A stretch of DNA of 64,000 bases from Brevibacterium casei CIP 102111 (GCF_900169275.1 NZ_FXZC01000001.1:620001-684000), one strand, 5' to 3'; counted from the stretch's first letter, positions 27,311 through 35,867 are shown. Numbers and translations are program-made. Notes: generated by a model not told the origin, from the sequence alone.

Positions 27311-29038
27311 ATGCTCCAGACATCAGAATCGCACGCGCGACCGACCGCGCTCCTCGCCGATAACGACTGGTGGCGGCAGGCCGCCGTCTACCAGATCTAC
27401 CCGCGCAGCTTCGCCGACTCCGACGCGAACGGCATCGGCGATCTCGTCGGGATCATCGAGAAGGTGCCCTACCTCAGCGCCCTGGGCATCGACGCGGTCT
27501 GGCTCAGCCCGTTCTACCCCTCTGCGCTCGCAGACGGCGGATACGACGTCGATGACTATCGCGATGTCGACCCGCGACTCGGCACGCTCGCCGACTTCGA
27601 TGCCCTCACCGCGGCCCTGCATGAGGCAGGAATCCGCATCATCGTCGACATCGTGCCCAACCACACCTCCGACAGGCACGAATGGTTCAGGGCGGCGCTC
27701 GCCGCAGGCAAAGGCTCCCCGGAGCGCGACCGCTACCTCTTCAGGGACGGGCGCGGAGAGAACGGTGAGCTGCCCCCGTCCGACTGGACGTCGATCTTCG
27801 GGGGATCCGCGTGGGAGCCTGTGGGCGACGGCCAGTGGTATCTTCACAACTTCGCCCCCGAGCAGCCCGACCTCGACTGGAACAGTCCGGACGTGCGCGC
27901 GGACTTCCTCGACACCCTGCGATTCTGGGCGGACCGCGGAGTCGACGGCTTCCGCGTGGACGTCGCCCATGGTCTGGCCAAGGACCTCCCGCCGGAAGGG
28001 ACGCCTCTGCCGACTCAGGCCGAACTCGACGCCCTGCCCCACGACGGACAGCATCCGCTCTGGGACCGAGACGACGTCCACGACATCTATGCGGAATGGC
28101 GGCGGCTCTTCCGCAGCTACGATCCGCCTCTGATCGGAGTCGCCGAGGCGTGGGTGGACCCCGGCAGGAGGGCTCGCTATGCCGGTGAGGACGGCCTGGG
28201 TCAGGCGTTCAGCTTCGATCTGCTGCGCGCGGATTTCGACCCGCAGGTGTTCCGGAGCGTGATCACGTCGAACCTCGAACTGGCGGCCGCTTCGGGATCG
28301 TCGACCACCTGGGTGTTTTCCAACCACGACGTCGTCCGCCATGCCACTCGCTACGGTCTGCCGGTCTCCGGGGACAGCGAGCGCATGGGGAAGGAGTGGT
28401 TGCTCTCCGGAGGAACCGCCCCCGAGCTCGACGCCGTTCTGGGTCTGCGCAGGGCACGTGCGGCCACGCTGCTGCAGCTCGCCCTTCCGGGTTCGGCCTA
28501 CCTCTATCAGGGCGAGGAGCTGGGACTGCACGAGGTGCCCGATATCGCCGACGACGCACGACAGGACCCGACCTTCTTCCGCAGCCGCGGAGTCGAGCTC
28601 GGTCGCGACGGGTGCAGAGTGCCGCTGCCGTGGACGTCCGAGGGCCCCGCCTTCGGCTTTGGATCCGTCTCGCCGCATCTGCCCCAGCCGGGGTGGTTCG
28701 CCGATCATTCCGTCGAACGCGAGGAGAGCGATCCGTCCTCGACTCTGTGGCTCTACCGCCATGCGCTGCGACTGCGCAGGGAGCTGACGGGCAGCGAGCA
28801 GCTCGACTGGCTCGAACTCGGTGACCAGGTCGTCGGATTCCGTCGGCCGGGCGGCTGGGTCAGCGTGACGAACTTCGGAGCGCAGCCGGTGCCGCTCCCG
28901 GACGGCGAGGTTCTGCTCTCGAGCGAAGCGCTGCCCGGCGACGGCACGCTCCCCGGAGCTGTCACCGTGTGGCTGCGGACACCGGAAACCGGCGAGGAGC
29001 TGCGGACCTCGGACACCGGCAAGAACACGAGAGCTTGA
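27311..29038 (+). CDS. GH13 alpha-glucosidase (oligo-1,6-glucosidase/maltase group)
   Basis: 575 residues with the complete GH13 barrel: start WWRQAAVYQIYPRSFADSDANGIGD, VDIVPNHTSDRHEWF, QPDLDWNSPDV, nucleophile Asp in GFRVDVAHG, general acid Glu in GVAEAWVDP, and transition-state Asp in FSNHDVVRH. No signal peptide, so it acts in the cytoplasm on sugars imported by the flanking ABC transporter. The gene lies between the permease and ATPase genes, as in agl operons of other bacteria. Exact linkage specificity cannot be told from motifs. Confidence 0.92.
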   Translation: MLQTSESHARPTALLADNDWWRQAAVYQIYPRSFADSDANGIGDLVGIIEKVPYLSALGIDAVWLSPFYPSALADGGYDVDDYRDVDPRLGTLADFDALTAALHEAGIRIIVDIVPNHTSDRHEWFRAALAAGKGSPERDRYLFRDGRGENGELPPSDWTSIFGGSAWEPVGDGQWYLHNFAPEQPDLDWNSPDVRADFLDTLRFWADRGVDGFRVDVAHGLAKDLPPEGTPLPTQAELDALPHDGQHPLWDRDDVHDIYAEWRRLFRSYDPPLIGVAEAWVDPGRRARYAGEDGLGQAFSFDLLRADFDPQVFRSVITSNLELAAASGSSTTWVFSNHDVVRHATRYGLPVSGDSERMGKEWLLSGGTAPELDAVLGLRRARAATLLQLALPGSAYLYQGEELGLHEVPDIADDARQDPTFFRSRGVELGRDGCRVPLPWTSEGPAFGFGSVSPHLPQPGWFADHSVEREESDPSSTLWLYRHALRLRRELTGSEQLDWLELGDQVVGFRRPGGWVSVTNFGAQPVPLPDGEVLLSSEALPGDGTLPGAVTVWLRTPETGEELRTSDTGKNTRA

Positions 29039-29050
29039 AGGGCGATCACC

Positions 29051-30121
29051 ATGGCGACAGTGACCTATGACAGTGCGAGCCGGGTCTATCAGCCCGGCAG
29101 GAAGCCGGCGGTCGACGGACTCGACCTCCACGTCGAGGACGGCGAGTTCGTCGTCCTGGTCGGTCCCTCCGGCTGTGGGAAGTCGACGAGTCTGCGGATG
29201 CTCGCGGGCCTCGAAGAGGTCAGCGACGGGCGGATCCTCATCGGCGACCGGGACATCACCGACGTCCCGCCCAACGAGAGGGACATCGCCATGGTGTTCC
29301 AGAACTACGCGCTCTATCCCCACATGAGCGTCGGCGACAACATGGGCTTCGCGCTGAAGATCGCCGGTGTCCCCGCGGCCCAGCGCCGAGCCCGCGTCCG
29401 CGATGCCGCGGAGCTGCTCGACCTCGGCGAGTACCTCGACCGGAAGCCCAAGGCGCTCTCGGGCGGACAGCGGCAGAGGGTGGCGATGGGACGGGCTATC
29501 GTGCGAGAGCCGCGGGTGTTCCTCATGGATGAGCCGCTGTCGAACCTCGATGCGAAACTGCGCGTGCAGATGCGCTCGCAGATCGCGTCGCTGCAGTCGC
29601 GCCTCGGCGTCACCACTGTCTACGTCACCCATGACCAGACGGAGGCGCTGACGATGGGCGACAGGATCGCGGTCCTCAAGGACGGTCACCTGCAGCAGGT
29701 CGACTCGCCGTCCGTGATGTACTCGCGACCGGCGAATGTCTTCGTCGCAGGGTTCATCGGCTCACCTGCGATGAATCTCGTGGAAGCGGAGAAGATGGAG
29801 TCCGGGGCCGTCTTCGGTGATGCGATCATCCCGGTTCCCAGGACAGCGCTCAGAGCGTCTTCCGGGAACACGATCACGGTGGGGATCCGGCCGGAGGACC
29901 TTCGGCTGGGCGAGCACGGCGTGCGGCTGCGGGTGGAACTCGTGGAGGTGCTCGGTGCGGACACGTTCGTCCACGGTCGGCTCGTCGATGCGCCGGAGGC
30001 GGAGTTGGTCGTCGTCCGCGTGCCCACGGAGAGTGCTCCCAGTAAAGGCGAGACCGTCCGTGCCCATCCGGACCCCGAGAGGATCCACCTCTTCGATGCG
30101 GAAACGGGGATCAGACTCTAG
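29051..30121 (+). CDS. MsmK/UgpC-type sugar ABC transporter ATPase
   Basis: 356 residues: Walker [11 protein letters not shown]-loop VFQNYALYPHMSV, signature LSGGQRQRVAMGRA, Walker B VFLMDEPLSNLD, switch His VTHDQTEAL, and a C-terminal MOP/OB-like regulatory domain (GIRPEDLRLGEHG). In actinobacteria one such ATPase often serves several sugar importers, so an ATPase inside the operon suggests a dedicated subunit. Starts 12 bp after the glucosidase stop. Confidence 0.94.
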   Translation: MATVTYDSASRVYQPGRKPAVDGLDLHVEDGEFVVLVGPSGCGKSTSLRMLAGLEEVSDGRILIGDRDITDVPPNERDIAMVFQNYALYPHMSVGDNMGFALKIAGVPAAQRRARVRDAAELLDLGEYLDRKPKALSGGQRQRVAMGRAIVREPRVFLMDEPLSNLDAKLRVQMRSQIASLQSRLGVTTVYVTHDQTEALTMGDRIAVLKDGHLQQVDSPSVMYSRPANVFVAGFIGSPAMNLVEAEKMESGAVFGDAIIPVPRTALRASSGNTITVGIRPEDLRLGEHGVRLRVELVEVLGADTFVHGRLVDAPEAELVVVRVPTESAPSKGETVRAHPDPERIHLFDAETGIRL

Positions 30122-30564
30122 GAGCGCATCCTCCTCTAGGAGCGTGTCTTCGCTGGATGCCCGTCTTCGCTGGGGTGCCCGTCTTCGCTGGGGTGCCACT
30201 TCGCTGTCTGCCGCTCGATAGGAAGCTCCGGTTGAGCGTGCATTCTCGCCCACGACGCGGGGCTGGCTAGGAGCATCGCTGATACGGTGGCGGTGATGGA
30301 GCAGGGAGAGAACGTCGAACGCGGACCCGTCGATTTGGTCCGCTCCGGCCCTCAGCATGCGTCCGAGCGAAAACTCGTCGTCTTTGCGCGAGAGCTCCCC
30401 GCCTCCGCGGACGGAGTCCTCGTCTACGCCCGTGAAGTCCCCGCCTGGATGTGCGAGCTCCTCGCCGCGCCGGAGGTCGCCGCGCCGCACGTCGCAGTAC
30501 AGAGAGTCGCCGCTCCTGAGGTCGCTAGGCAGCGCCCTTCCGATCATGCGGGAGCCGAGGCCGC
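30122..30564. other. Intergenic region with short repeats, no supported gene
   Basis: The 443-bp gap has a direct duplication of CTAGGAGCG near 30119 and 30136, the 17-18 bp repeat at 30146-30205, and a second block near 30470-30525 with repeats of GTCGCCGCGCC-like units. Open frames here have atypical composition and no recognisable domain, so none is called. Confidence 0.5.
30146..30205. repeat. 17-18 bp tandem repeat downstream of the alpha-glucoside operon
   Basis: GTCTTCGCTGG-type units begin at 30146, 30163 and 30181, followed by a degenerate ACTTCGCTG copy. The last two full copies are identical apart from their final base. Confidence 0.7.
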
Positions 30565-31680
30565 ATGAGGAGTCCGTACCTCGACACTGCGCCGCTGGTC
30601 CCGGGCGACAACGTGCGTCTCATCGCACCGTCGGGACCAGCGGACGAGGACTCGCTGCAGCGCGCGATCTCCCGACTCGAAGCCTGGGGTCTCAACGTCG
30701 TCCCCGGTGAGCATGTCCGAGCCCGCCACCCGCGGGTGAGCTACCTCGCCGGAACCGACGCTCAGCGCCGTGCCGACCTCGTCGACGCGTGGTGCGACCC
30801 GAACACGGATGCGGTCATCGCCCTGCGCGGCGGGTACGGAGCGATGCGGCTCATCGACGGGCTCGACTTCGATCTTCTGCGCAGGCACAGGCTCCGCGCA
30901 GACGGGCGTCCGAAGCTGCTCGCCGGGTCCTCCGACGTCACCGCGCTCCACCAGGCGTGGGATCACCACCTCGGCCTCGCGACCCTCTTCTGCCCCATGC
31001 CCGGGAACAGTCCGTTCCGCGACTCCGCCGTCGTCGCCGACGAGGTGGCCTCGTGGCTCTTCGAGCCCTGGGGCGGTCGCGAACTCGGGTTCCCGGACGG
31101 TGATCGCTCCAGTGACGACTCACGTTGGAGATCCAGGACGCTGAGTGTCGATTCGGAGCCCAGAGATCGACACTCCGCGTCCTCAAAGCGCCGACGCCAC
31201 ACGAAGGAACGCCGCTCGGAGCCCCGGGACCCTGCGCCCCCGGTGAGCCGGGCGCGAACGCTCGTGCCGGGCACCGCGATCGGGCGACTCGTCGGCGGCA
31301 ACCTCAGCCTCGTCGCCGCGGGCCTCGGCAGTCCCGAGTTCTCAGAGCTGCGGGAGCGGCGCGCAGAGCGCGGGCCGCAGATCGCGATGCTCGAGGATGT
31401 CGACGAGGAGCTGTACCGGCTCGACAACCTCCTCCTCCAACTCGTGCGCGCGGGATGGTTCGCCGCGGCGGATGCCGTCGTCCTCGGATCGTGGATTGAC
31501 TGTGCCCCGGTCGCCGAGCTGGAGGACCTCGTGCTCGACTTCCTCCGAGGTGCCGGGATCCCGATCGTCTCGGAACTGGGCTTCGGGCACGATCCCGATG
31601 CCCCGAGCACTCCTCTCGGCGTCGACGTGCGCCTTGAGGCGCCTGCCGGAGAGCGACCCCGGCTGTGGGTGTGCGGGTGA
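30565..31680 (+). CDS. LD-carboxypeptidase, S66 family, with an internal insertion
   Basis: 371 residues of the LdcA/MccF family, serine peptidases that cut L,D peptide bonds in muropeptides or detoxify related antibiotics. Nucleophile Ser in LLAGSSDVTALHQAW (family G-x-SD), GTAIGRLVGGNLSLV, catalytic Glu in LEDVDEELYRLD and His in GFGHDPDAP are present. No signal peptide, so it is cytoplasmic. Between PDG and ARTLVPG lies an Arg/Ser-rich segment of about 55 residues that does not belong to the family; its DNA holds an 18-bp-stem palindrome (31135-31183). The insertion keeps the frame. A serine hydrolase and a dipeptidase gene follow. Confidence 0.88.
   Translation: MRSPYLDTAPLVPGDNVRLIAPSGPADEDSLQRAISRLEAWGLNVVPGEHVRARHPRVSYLAGTDAQRRADLVDAWCDPNTDAVIALRGGYGAMRLIDGLDFDLLRRHRLRADGRPKLLAGSSDVTALHQAWDHHLGLATLFCPMPGNSPFRDSAVVADEVASWLFEPWGGRELGFPDGDRSSDDSRWRSRTLSVDSEPRDRHSASSKRRRHTKERRSEPRDPAPPVSRARTLVPGTAIGRLVGGNLSLVAAGLGSPEFSELRERRAERGPQIAMLEDVDEELYRLDNLLLQLVRAGWFAAADAVVLGSWIDCAPVAELEDLVLDFLRGAGIPIVSELGFGHDPDAPSTPLGVDVRLEAPAGERPRLWVCG
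31135..31183. repeat. Palindromic element inside the LD-carboxypeptidase gene
   Basis: AGGACGCTGAGTGTCGAT (31135-31152) faces ATCGACACTCCGCGTCCT (31166-31183): 17 of 18 positions pair around a 13-nt spacer. The element lies in the non-conserved insertion of the peptidase and keeps its reading frame. It resembles a small REP- or MITE-like palindrome, but copy number elsewhere is unknown. Confidence 0.75.
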
Positions 31681-31798
31681 GGAGTACGAACCCGTGCCGG
31701 TCGAGGGCAGTGAGCACCCAGACACACTGGGAAGAGCAGGCATGGACGCGAAGGGAAGAGAACACGACCGCGGAGACAGACAGAGCGAGGAGCCGACG

Positions 31799-32710
31799 AT
31801 GACGAACGACCGCCGGGCACAGGCCGATGACGCAAGCACCACCCCTGTCGGCGGTGCTCCGATCGAACGCAGCACTTCCGAGACCGCGGTTCTCTCAGAC
31901 CGGTCGACTGCCGAACCCATCGACTTCACCCGCCTGGCCGGGGTGCGCTTCAGCGCCCTCGCCTTCGATGTCGACACCGGCGAACGGGTCTTCGAGCACA
32001 ACGCCGACGACGAGTTCGACACCGCAAGCATGGGCAAGGTCTTCCTCCTCCACACGACCCTGCAGATGATGGTCGACGGGACCCTCGACCTCGGTGAGCA
32101 GCTGCAGCGTCGTCCCTCGGAACGCGTCGACGAATCCGGGATCTGGTACCTCATGGAGCAGGACAGCCTGAGCGTCTACGACGTCGCCGTCCTCATCGGC
32201 GCGTTCAGCGATAACTTCGCGACGAACGTCCTCATCCGCAGGGTCGGTCTCGACAGAGTCGCTGCGCAGGTCGAGAAGCTCGGCTACCGGAGTTCCGGGC
32301 TGCACGATTTCCTCCGCTGGCCGCGTCCGGCGAAGGCGCCGCGGACGCTGTCGACGGGCACGGCCTCCGAGCTCAGTGACTTCATGGCCCGACACGCGCG
32401 TGACGAGTTCTGGGACGAGTCGACGAACGAGATCTTCCGCCGCTGGCTGGGAGCCGGCGCGGACACGTCGATGGTCGCCTCGGCGTTCGACCTCGATCCG
32501 CTCGCCCACTACAACTATCAGCGTGACGTCTGGGTGTGGAACAAGACAGGGACGGACAGCTCGATCCGCGCGGATGCGGGGATCGTCATGACACCTCGGC
32601 GCCGGGTCGCCTATGCGGTGTTCGCGAACTGGGAGCAGGGCACGGACCGCGTCGTCGAGGTCGTGCCGCTCATGCGCGAGGCCGGGGAGGCGATCCACCG
32701 ATTCCTGTGA
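31799..32710 (+). CDS. Cytoplasmic class A beta-lactamase-fold serine hydrolase
   Basis: 303 residues with all three serine-acylase motifs: SMGK (SxxK) in FDTASMGKVFLLHTTL, SDN in AFSDNFATN, and KTG in WNKTGTDSS. No signal peptide is present with any plausible start, and the omega-loop Glu motif (ExxLN) of true class A beta-lactamases is not found after SDN. The protein is therefore more likely a peptidase or esterase than a beta-lactamase. ATG 31799 has GAGGAG upstream; an earlier ATG at 31742 would add 19 polar residues. It stands between an LD-carboxypeptidase gene and a dipeptidase gene. Confidence 0.8.
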   Translation: MTNDRRAQADDASTTPVGGAPIERSTSETAVLSDRSTAEPIDFTRLAGVRFSALAFDVDTGERVFEHNADDEFDTASMGKVFLLHTTLQMMVDGTLDLGEQLQRRPSERVDESGIWYLMEQDSLSVYDVAVLIGAFSDNFATNVLIRRVGLDRVAAQVEKLGYRSSGLHDFLRWPRPAKAPRTLSTGTASELSDFMARHARDEFWDESTNEIFRRWLGAGADTSMVASAFDLDPLAHYNYQRDVWVWNKTGTDSSIRADAGIVMTPRRRVAYAVFANWEQGTDRVVEVVPLMREAGEAIHRFL

Positions 32711-32756
32711 CTCCCGCTCCACGCGACGCCGGAGTCGTCGGGCCTCCACGCAGCGC

Positions 32757-32820
32757 CGATCCACGCGCAGCAAGATTTCCGCGTCCGGGGCGACGCGGAA
32801 ATCCGGCTCCGCGTGGATCG
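32757..32820. terminator. Compound palindrome between the serine hydrolase and dipeptidase genes
   Basis: The outer arm CGATCCACGCG (32757-32767) pairs with 32810-32820; a perfect inner arm GATTTCCGCGTC (32774-32785) pairs with 32792-32803 around a 6-nt loop. It starts 47 bp after the hydrolase stop, so it may terminate that transcript, though it also looks like a repeat element sharing a CCGCGTC core with the palindrome at 31135. Confidence 0.6.
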
Positions 32821-32887
32821 AGCGCCGAATCGACCGTTGACCGCCCCGACACACTTCCACACACTCCTACCCCACGAAAGGACTCCC

Positions 32888-33949
32888 ATGACCGACACGA
32901 CCTCCCCCGACACAACCCCACCAGCCATCGACGTCTTCGACGGCCACAACGACCTCGCGTGGTGGCTGCGCGAGGAGCGCGACTACAGCGTCGAGGGGCT
33001 CAACGACCCGCAGGTCTCGCCGTTCACGACGATGGACCAGCTCCGCGACGGACATGTCGCCGCTCAGTTCTGGTCGGTGTACGTCCACTCGTCCATCACC
33101 GGCGCCGAGGCGGTCGTCGCGACCTGGGAGCAGATCGACGCGGTCCGCCGCTTCGTCGCCGCCTACCCGGAACGCCTGATGTTCACCCGCACCGCCGCCG
33201 AGGTGGTCGCGGCCCGGGACGCCGGACGCGTCGCCTCGCTCATGGGAGTCGAGGGCGGCCAACAGATCGACGAGTCCCTCGCCATGCTGCGCTCGTACGC
33301 CCGCGCCGGAGCCCGGTATATGACGCTGACCTGGTCGACGACGCATTCGTGGGCGGACTCGGCGACCGACGCGCCCCAGCACGACGGACTGAGTGCGTTC
33401 GGGCGTGAGGTCGTGGCCGAGATGAACCGGATCGGCATGATCGTCGACCTCTCCCACGTCGCGCCGAGCGTCATGCACCAGTCCCTCGAGCTGACCACCC
33501 TGCCCGTGATCTTCAGCCATTCGTGCGCCCATGCCCTCAACCCGCACCCGCGCAACATCCCCGACGACGTCCTCGACCGGCTGCCCGCGAACGGCGGAGT
33601 GGCGATGATGACGTTCGTGCCCTCGTTCCTCTCCCGCGACCGCTGGGACTGGTCGGAGTCGGGGGAGAAGGGCACCGCCCCCGAGGTGACCGTGACTGAC
33701 GTCGCCGACCACTGCGACTACGTGCGCGAGCGGATCGGCATCGACCACGTCGGCCTCGGCGGTGACATCTGCGGCGTCGACGAGCTGCCGATCGGGCTCG
33801 GCGACGCCGGCCAGTACCCGAACCTCTTCGCCGAGCTCTCCCGCCGAGGCTGGTCGGAGTCCGATCTGCGCAAGCTCGGTTTCGACAACGTCATGCGGGT
33901 GCTCGAGGCGCACGAGGACGCGTACGTGGACTTCCTCGGCGAGGGCTGA
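32888..33949 (+). CDS. Membrane-dipeptidase family (M19) dizinc peptidase
   Basis: 353-residue M19 (renal dipeptidase) homologue that hydrolyses dipeptides, including those with a C-terminal D-amino acid. Zinc ligands of the family are visible: DGHNDLAWW (HxD), Glu in GVEGGQQIDESL, His in VDLSHVAPSVM and FSHSCAHAL, and Asp in HVGLGGDICGVD. No signal peptide. ATG 32888 has AAAGGA about 5 nt upstream. Following an LD-carboxypeptidase and an SxxK hydrolase, it would complete breakdown of small D-amino-acid peptides; an APC permease gene follows. Confidence 0.93.
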   Translation: MTDTTSPDTTPPAIDVFDGHNDLAWWLREERDYSVEGLNDPQVSPFTTMDQLRDGHVAAQFWSVYVHSSITGAEAVVATWEQIDAVRRFVAAYPERLMFTRTAAEVVAARDAGRVASLMGVEGGQQIDESLAMLRSYARAGARYMTLTWSTTHSWADSATDAPQHDGLSAFGREVVAEMNRIGMIVDLSHVAPSVMHQSLELTTLPVIFSHSCAHALNPHPRNIPDDVLDRLPANGGVAMMTFVPSFLSRDRWDWSESGEKGTAPEVTVTDVADHCDYVRERIGIDHVGLGGDICGVDELPIGLGDAGQYPNLFAELSRRGWSESDLRKLGFDNVMRVLEAHEDAYVDFLGEG

Positions 33950-34332
33950 CCCCTTGGGCCTGCCCGTCGAGGACGGGCCTCAGACCACGCCGAACCGACG
34001 ACCGACCACTGACCGCAGAGGCTCCGGCCGTCGCAGTCCCTCATCGGACCCCGCCCTCCCCGAGGTGGCGTCGGCGAACCTAGCCGAGACGGCGGAGAAT
34101 ATATCGCCCCCGAACGCCGACAACCTTACTGATCTGGGGTTGAATGGGGACATGCCCCTGCGGGAGACGCACACGCCGACGGAGGACCACCTCGGCGGGA
34201 GGCGCCGACCGATGGCCCGACGAGGAGTCGAACGGTGGGATATGATGCTGGCCGCGCGATCGATCGCGCAGCCGTTCGCCGAGCGGACGGCCGCGGTTGG
34301 GACAATGTCGTCGAATCGAGTACGGAGGAATC
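33950..34332. other. Intergenic region upstream of the APC permease gene
   Basis: This 383-bp gap has an AT-rich patch (GAGAATATATCGCC near 34094), one CCACCTCGGC decamer (34187-34196), a TATGAT -10-like hexamer (34241-34246) and a perfect 16-bp palindrome at 34254-34269. No gene is supported. Confidence 0.5.
34254..34269. promoter_or_regulatory. Perfect 16-bp palindrome upstream of the APC permease gene
   Basis: GCGCGATCGATCGCGC is fully self-complementary and lies 64 bp ahead of the permease GTG, just downstream of a TATGAT element. This is a suitable place for an operator. Confidence 0.5.
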
Positions 34333-35763
34333 GTGAGTCAGAGTGAGAACACGACAGTGGAGGGATCCACAGGTCAGGGGCAGCCGGAGACCCTCAAACG
34401 GGTCATGGGCCCGAAGCTGCTCCTGCTCTTCATCGTCGGCGACATCCTCGGCACCGGCGTCTATGCGCTGACGGGCAAGGTCGCCGGTCAGGTCGGCGGT
34501 GCCGGATGGGCACCGGTCATCCTTGCGTTCGCGGTCGCGATGATCACCGCGTGCTCGTACATGGAGCTCGTGACGAAGTATCCGCGGGCGGCTGGGGCCG
34601 CGCTCTACGCGCACAAGGCGTTCGGGATCCACTTCATCACCTTCCTCGTCGCGTTCGCCGTGCTCAGCTCGGGCATCACCTCGGCGTCGACGGCGTCAAA
34701 CGTCTTCGCCGCGAACATGGTCGCCGGCTTCGGCTGGGATCTTCCCGGCAGCGGGGTCATGTGGATCGCGTTGGGATTCCTCGCCATCGTCGCGGCGATC
34801 AACCTCCGCGGGGTCGCCGAGAGCGTGTGGTTCAACGTCGTCCTCACCCTCGTCGAGCTCACCGGTCTCCTCCTCGTCATCCTCGTCGGGTTCTTCGCCC
34901 TCGGCTCGGGCAGTGCGGACTTCTCCCGCGTCGTCATCTTCGAGACCGCCGATGACAAGAGCGTGTTCCTCGCGATCACGGGTGCCACGGCGCTCGCCTT
35001 CTTCTCGATGGTCGGCTTCGAGGACTCGGTGAACATGGTCGAGGAGACCAAGGATCCGCAGATCTTCCCGAAGATCATGCTCACGGGTCTCTCGATCACC
35101 GGCATCATCTATGTGCTCGTCTCGATCGTTGCGGTCGCCGCGGTGCCGATCGGCCAGCTCGCCGAGAGTGAGACGCCCCTGCTCGACGTCGTCCGCGCCG
35201 GTGCGCCGGGGGTCCCGATCGATGCGATCTTCCCGTTCATGACGATGTTCGCCGTCGCGAACTCCGCGCTCATCAACATGCTCATGGCCAGCCGCCTCCT
35301 CTACGGCATGGCGAAGCAGAACGTGCTGCCGCCGGTCTTCGCGAAGGTGCTGAGGAACCGGCGTTCCCCTTGGGTCTCGATCATCTTCACCACGCTCATC
35401 GCGTTCGCGCTCATCATCGCGGTGACGACGATCCTGCCCGAATCCGTCACGGCGTCCCTGGGCGGAACCACCTCGCTGCTGCTGCTCGCGGTCTTCGCCG
35501 TCGTCAACGTCGCGGTGCTCATCCTCCGCCGGCAGACGGTCGACCACAAGCACTTCCGCACGCCGACCGTGCTGCCGTGGATCGGCGTGTTCACGTGTGC
35601 GTTCCTCGTCGGTCCGTGGGCCCGCCTCGACGACCTCATCCAGTACCAGATCGCGATCGCGCTCATCGGCATCGGCGTGGTGCTCTGGGCCGTGACGTGG
35701 CTGTGGAACCGGTCGGTGCGCGGGTCGAGCACCCGCTTCCGCCACCCCGAGGAACTCTCGTGA
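34333..35763 (+). CDS. APC-superfamily amino acid permease
   Basis: 476 residues with about twelve membrane helices. The APC first-helix motif appears as IVGDILGTGVYALTGKVAG, and helix 6 as AFFSMVGFEDSVNMVEETKDPQ, both typical of the cationic/neutral amino acid transporter groups. GTG start 34333 with GGAGG upstream. It follows the peptidase genes and precedes uspA; substrate unknown, though D-amino acids or peptidase products are attractive by context. Confidence 0.9.
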   Translation: MSQSENTTVEGSTGQGQPETLKRVMGPKLLLLFIVGDILGTGVYALTGKVAGQVGGAGWAPVILAFAVAMITACSYMELVTKYPRAAGAALYAHKAFGIHFITFLVAFAVLSSGITSASTASNVFAANMVAGFGWDLPGSGVMWIALGFLAIVAAINLRGVAESVWFNVVLTLVELTGLLLVILVGFFALGSGSADFSRVVIFETADDKSVFLAITGATALAFFSMVGFEDSVNMVEETKDPQIFPKIMLTGLSITGIIYVLVSIVAVAAVPIGQLAESETPLLDVVRAGAPGVPIDAIFPFMTMFAVANSALINMLMASRLLYGMAKQNVLPPVFAKVLRNRRSPWVSIIFTTLIAFALIIAVTTILPESVTASLGGTTSLLLLAVFAVVNVAVLILRRQTVDHKHFRTPTVLPWIGVFTCAFLVGPWARLDDLIQYQIAIALIGIGVVLWAVTWLWNRSVRGSSTRFRHPEELS

Positions 35764-35768
35764 CCGCA

Positions 35769-35867
35769 AGGTCGGCCGGTGACACCGCGTGGCCGGCCGG
35801 TGACACTGAATGGCCGGCCGGCGACACCGTATGGCCGGCCGGTGACACCGTATGGCCGGCCGGTGAC
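35769..35867. repeat. 21-bp tandem repeat, nearly five copies
   Basis: Units of 21 bp begin at 35769, 35790, 35811, 35832 and 35853 (partial), with core TGGCCGGCCGGTGACACCGT and few changes. Each full unit after the first contains the palindrome GGCCGGCC. The array begins 5 bp after the APC permease stop codon and ends about 90 bp before uspA. Confidence 0.9.

Noticed and set aside
27323..29689. Long minus-strand frame (788 codons) opposite the glucosidase and ATPase genes
   Set aside because: Spans the antisense of two well-defined genes and the gap between them; no family features.
30287..30568. 93-codon frame after the alpha-glucoside operon
   Set aside because: Composition is repeat-driven (AAPEV, VARQR), no ribosome site, overlaps a repeat-rich intergenic block.
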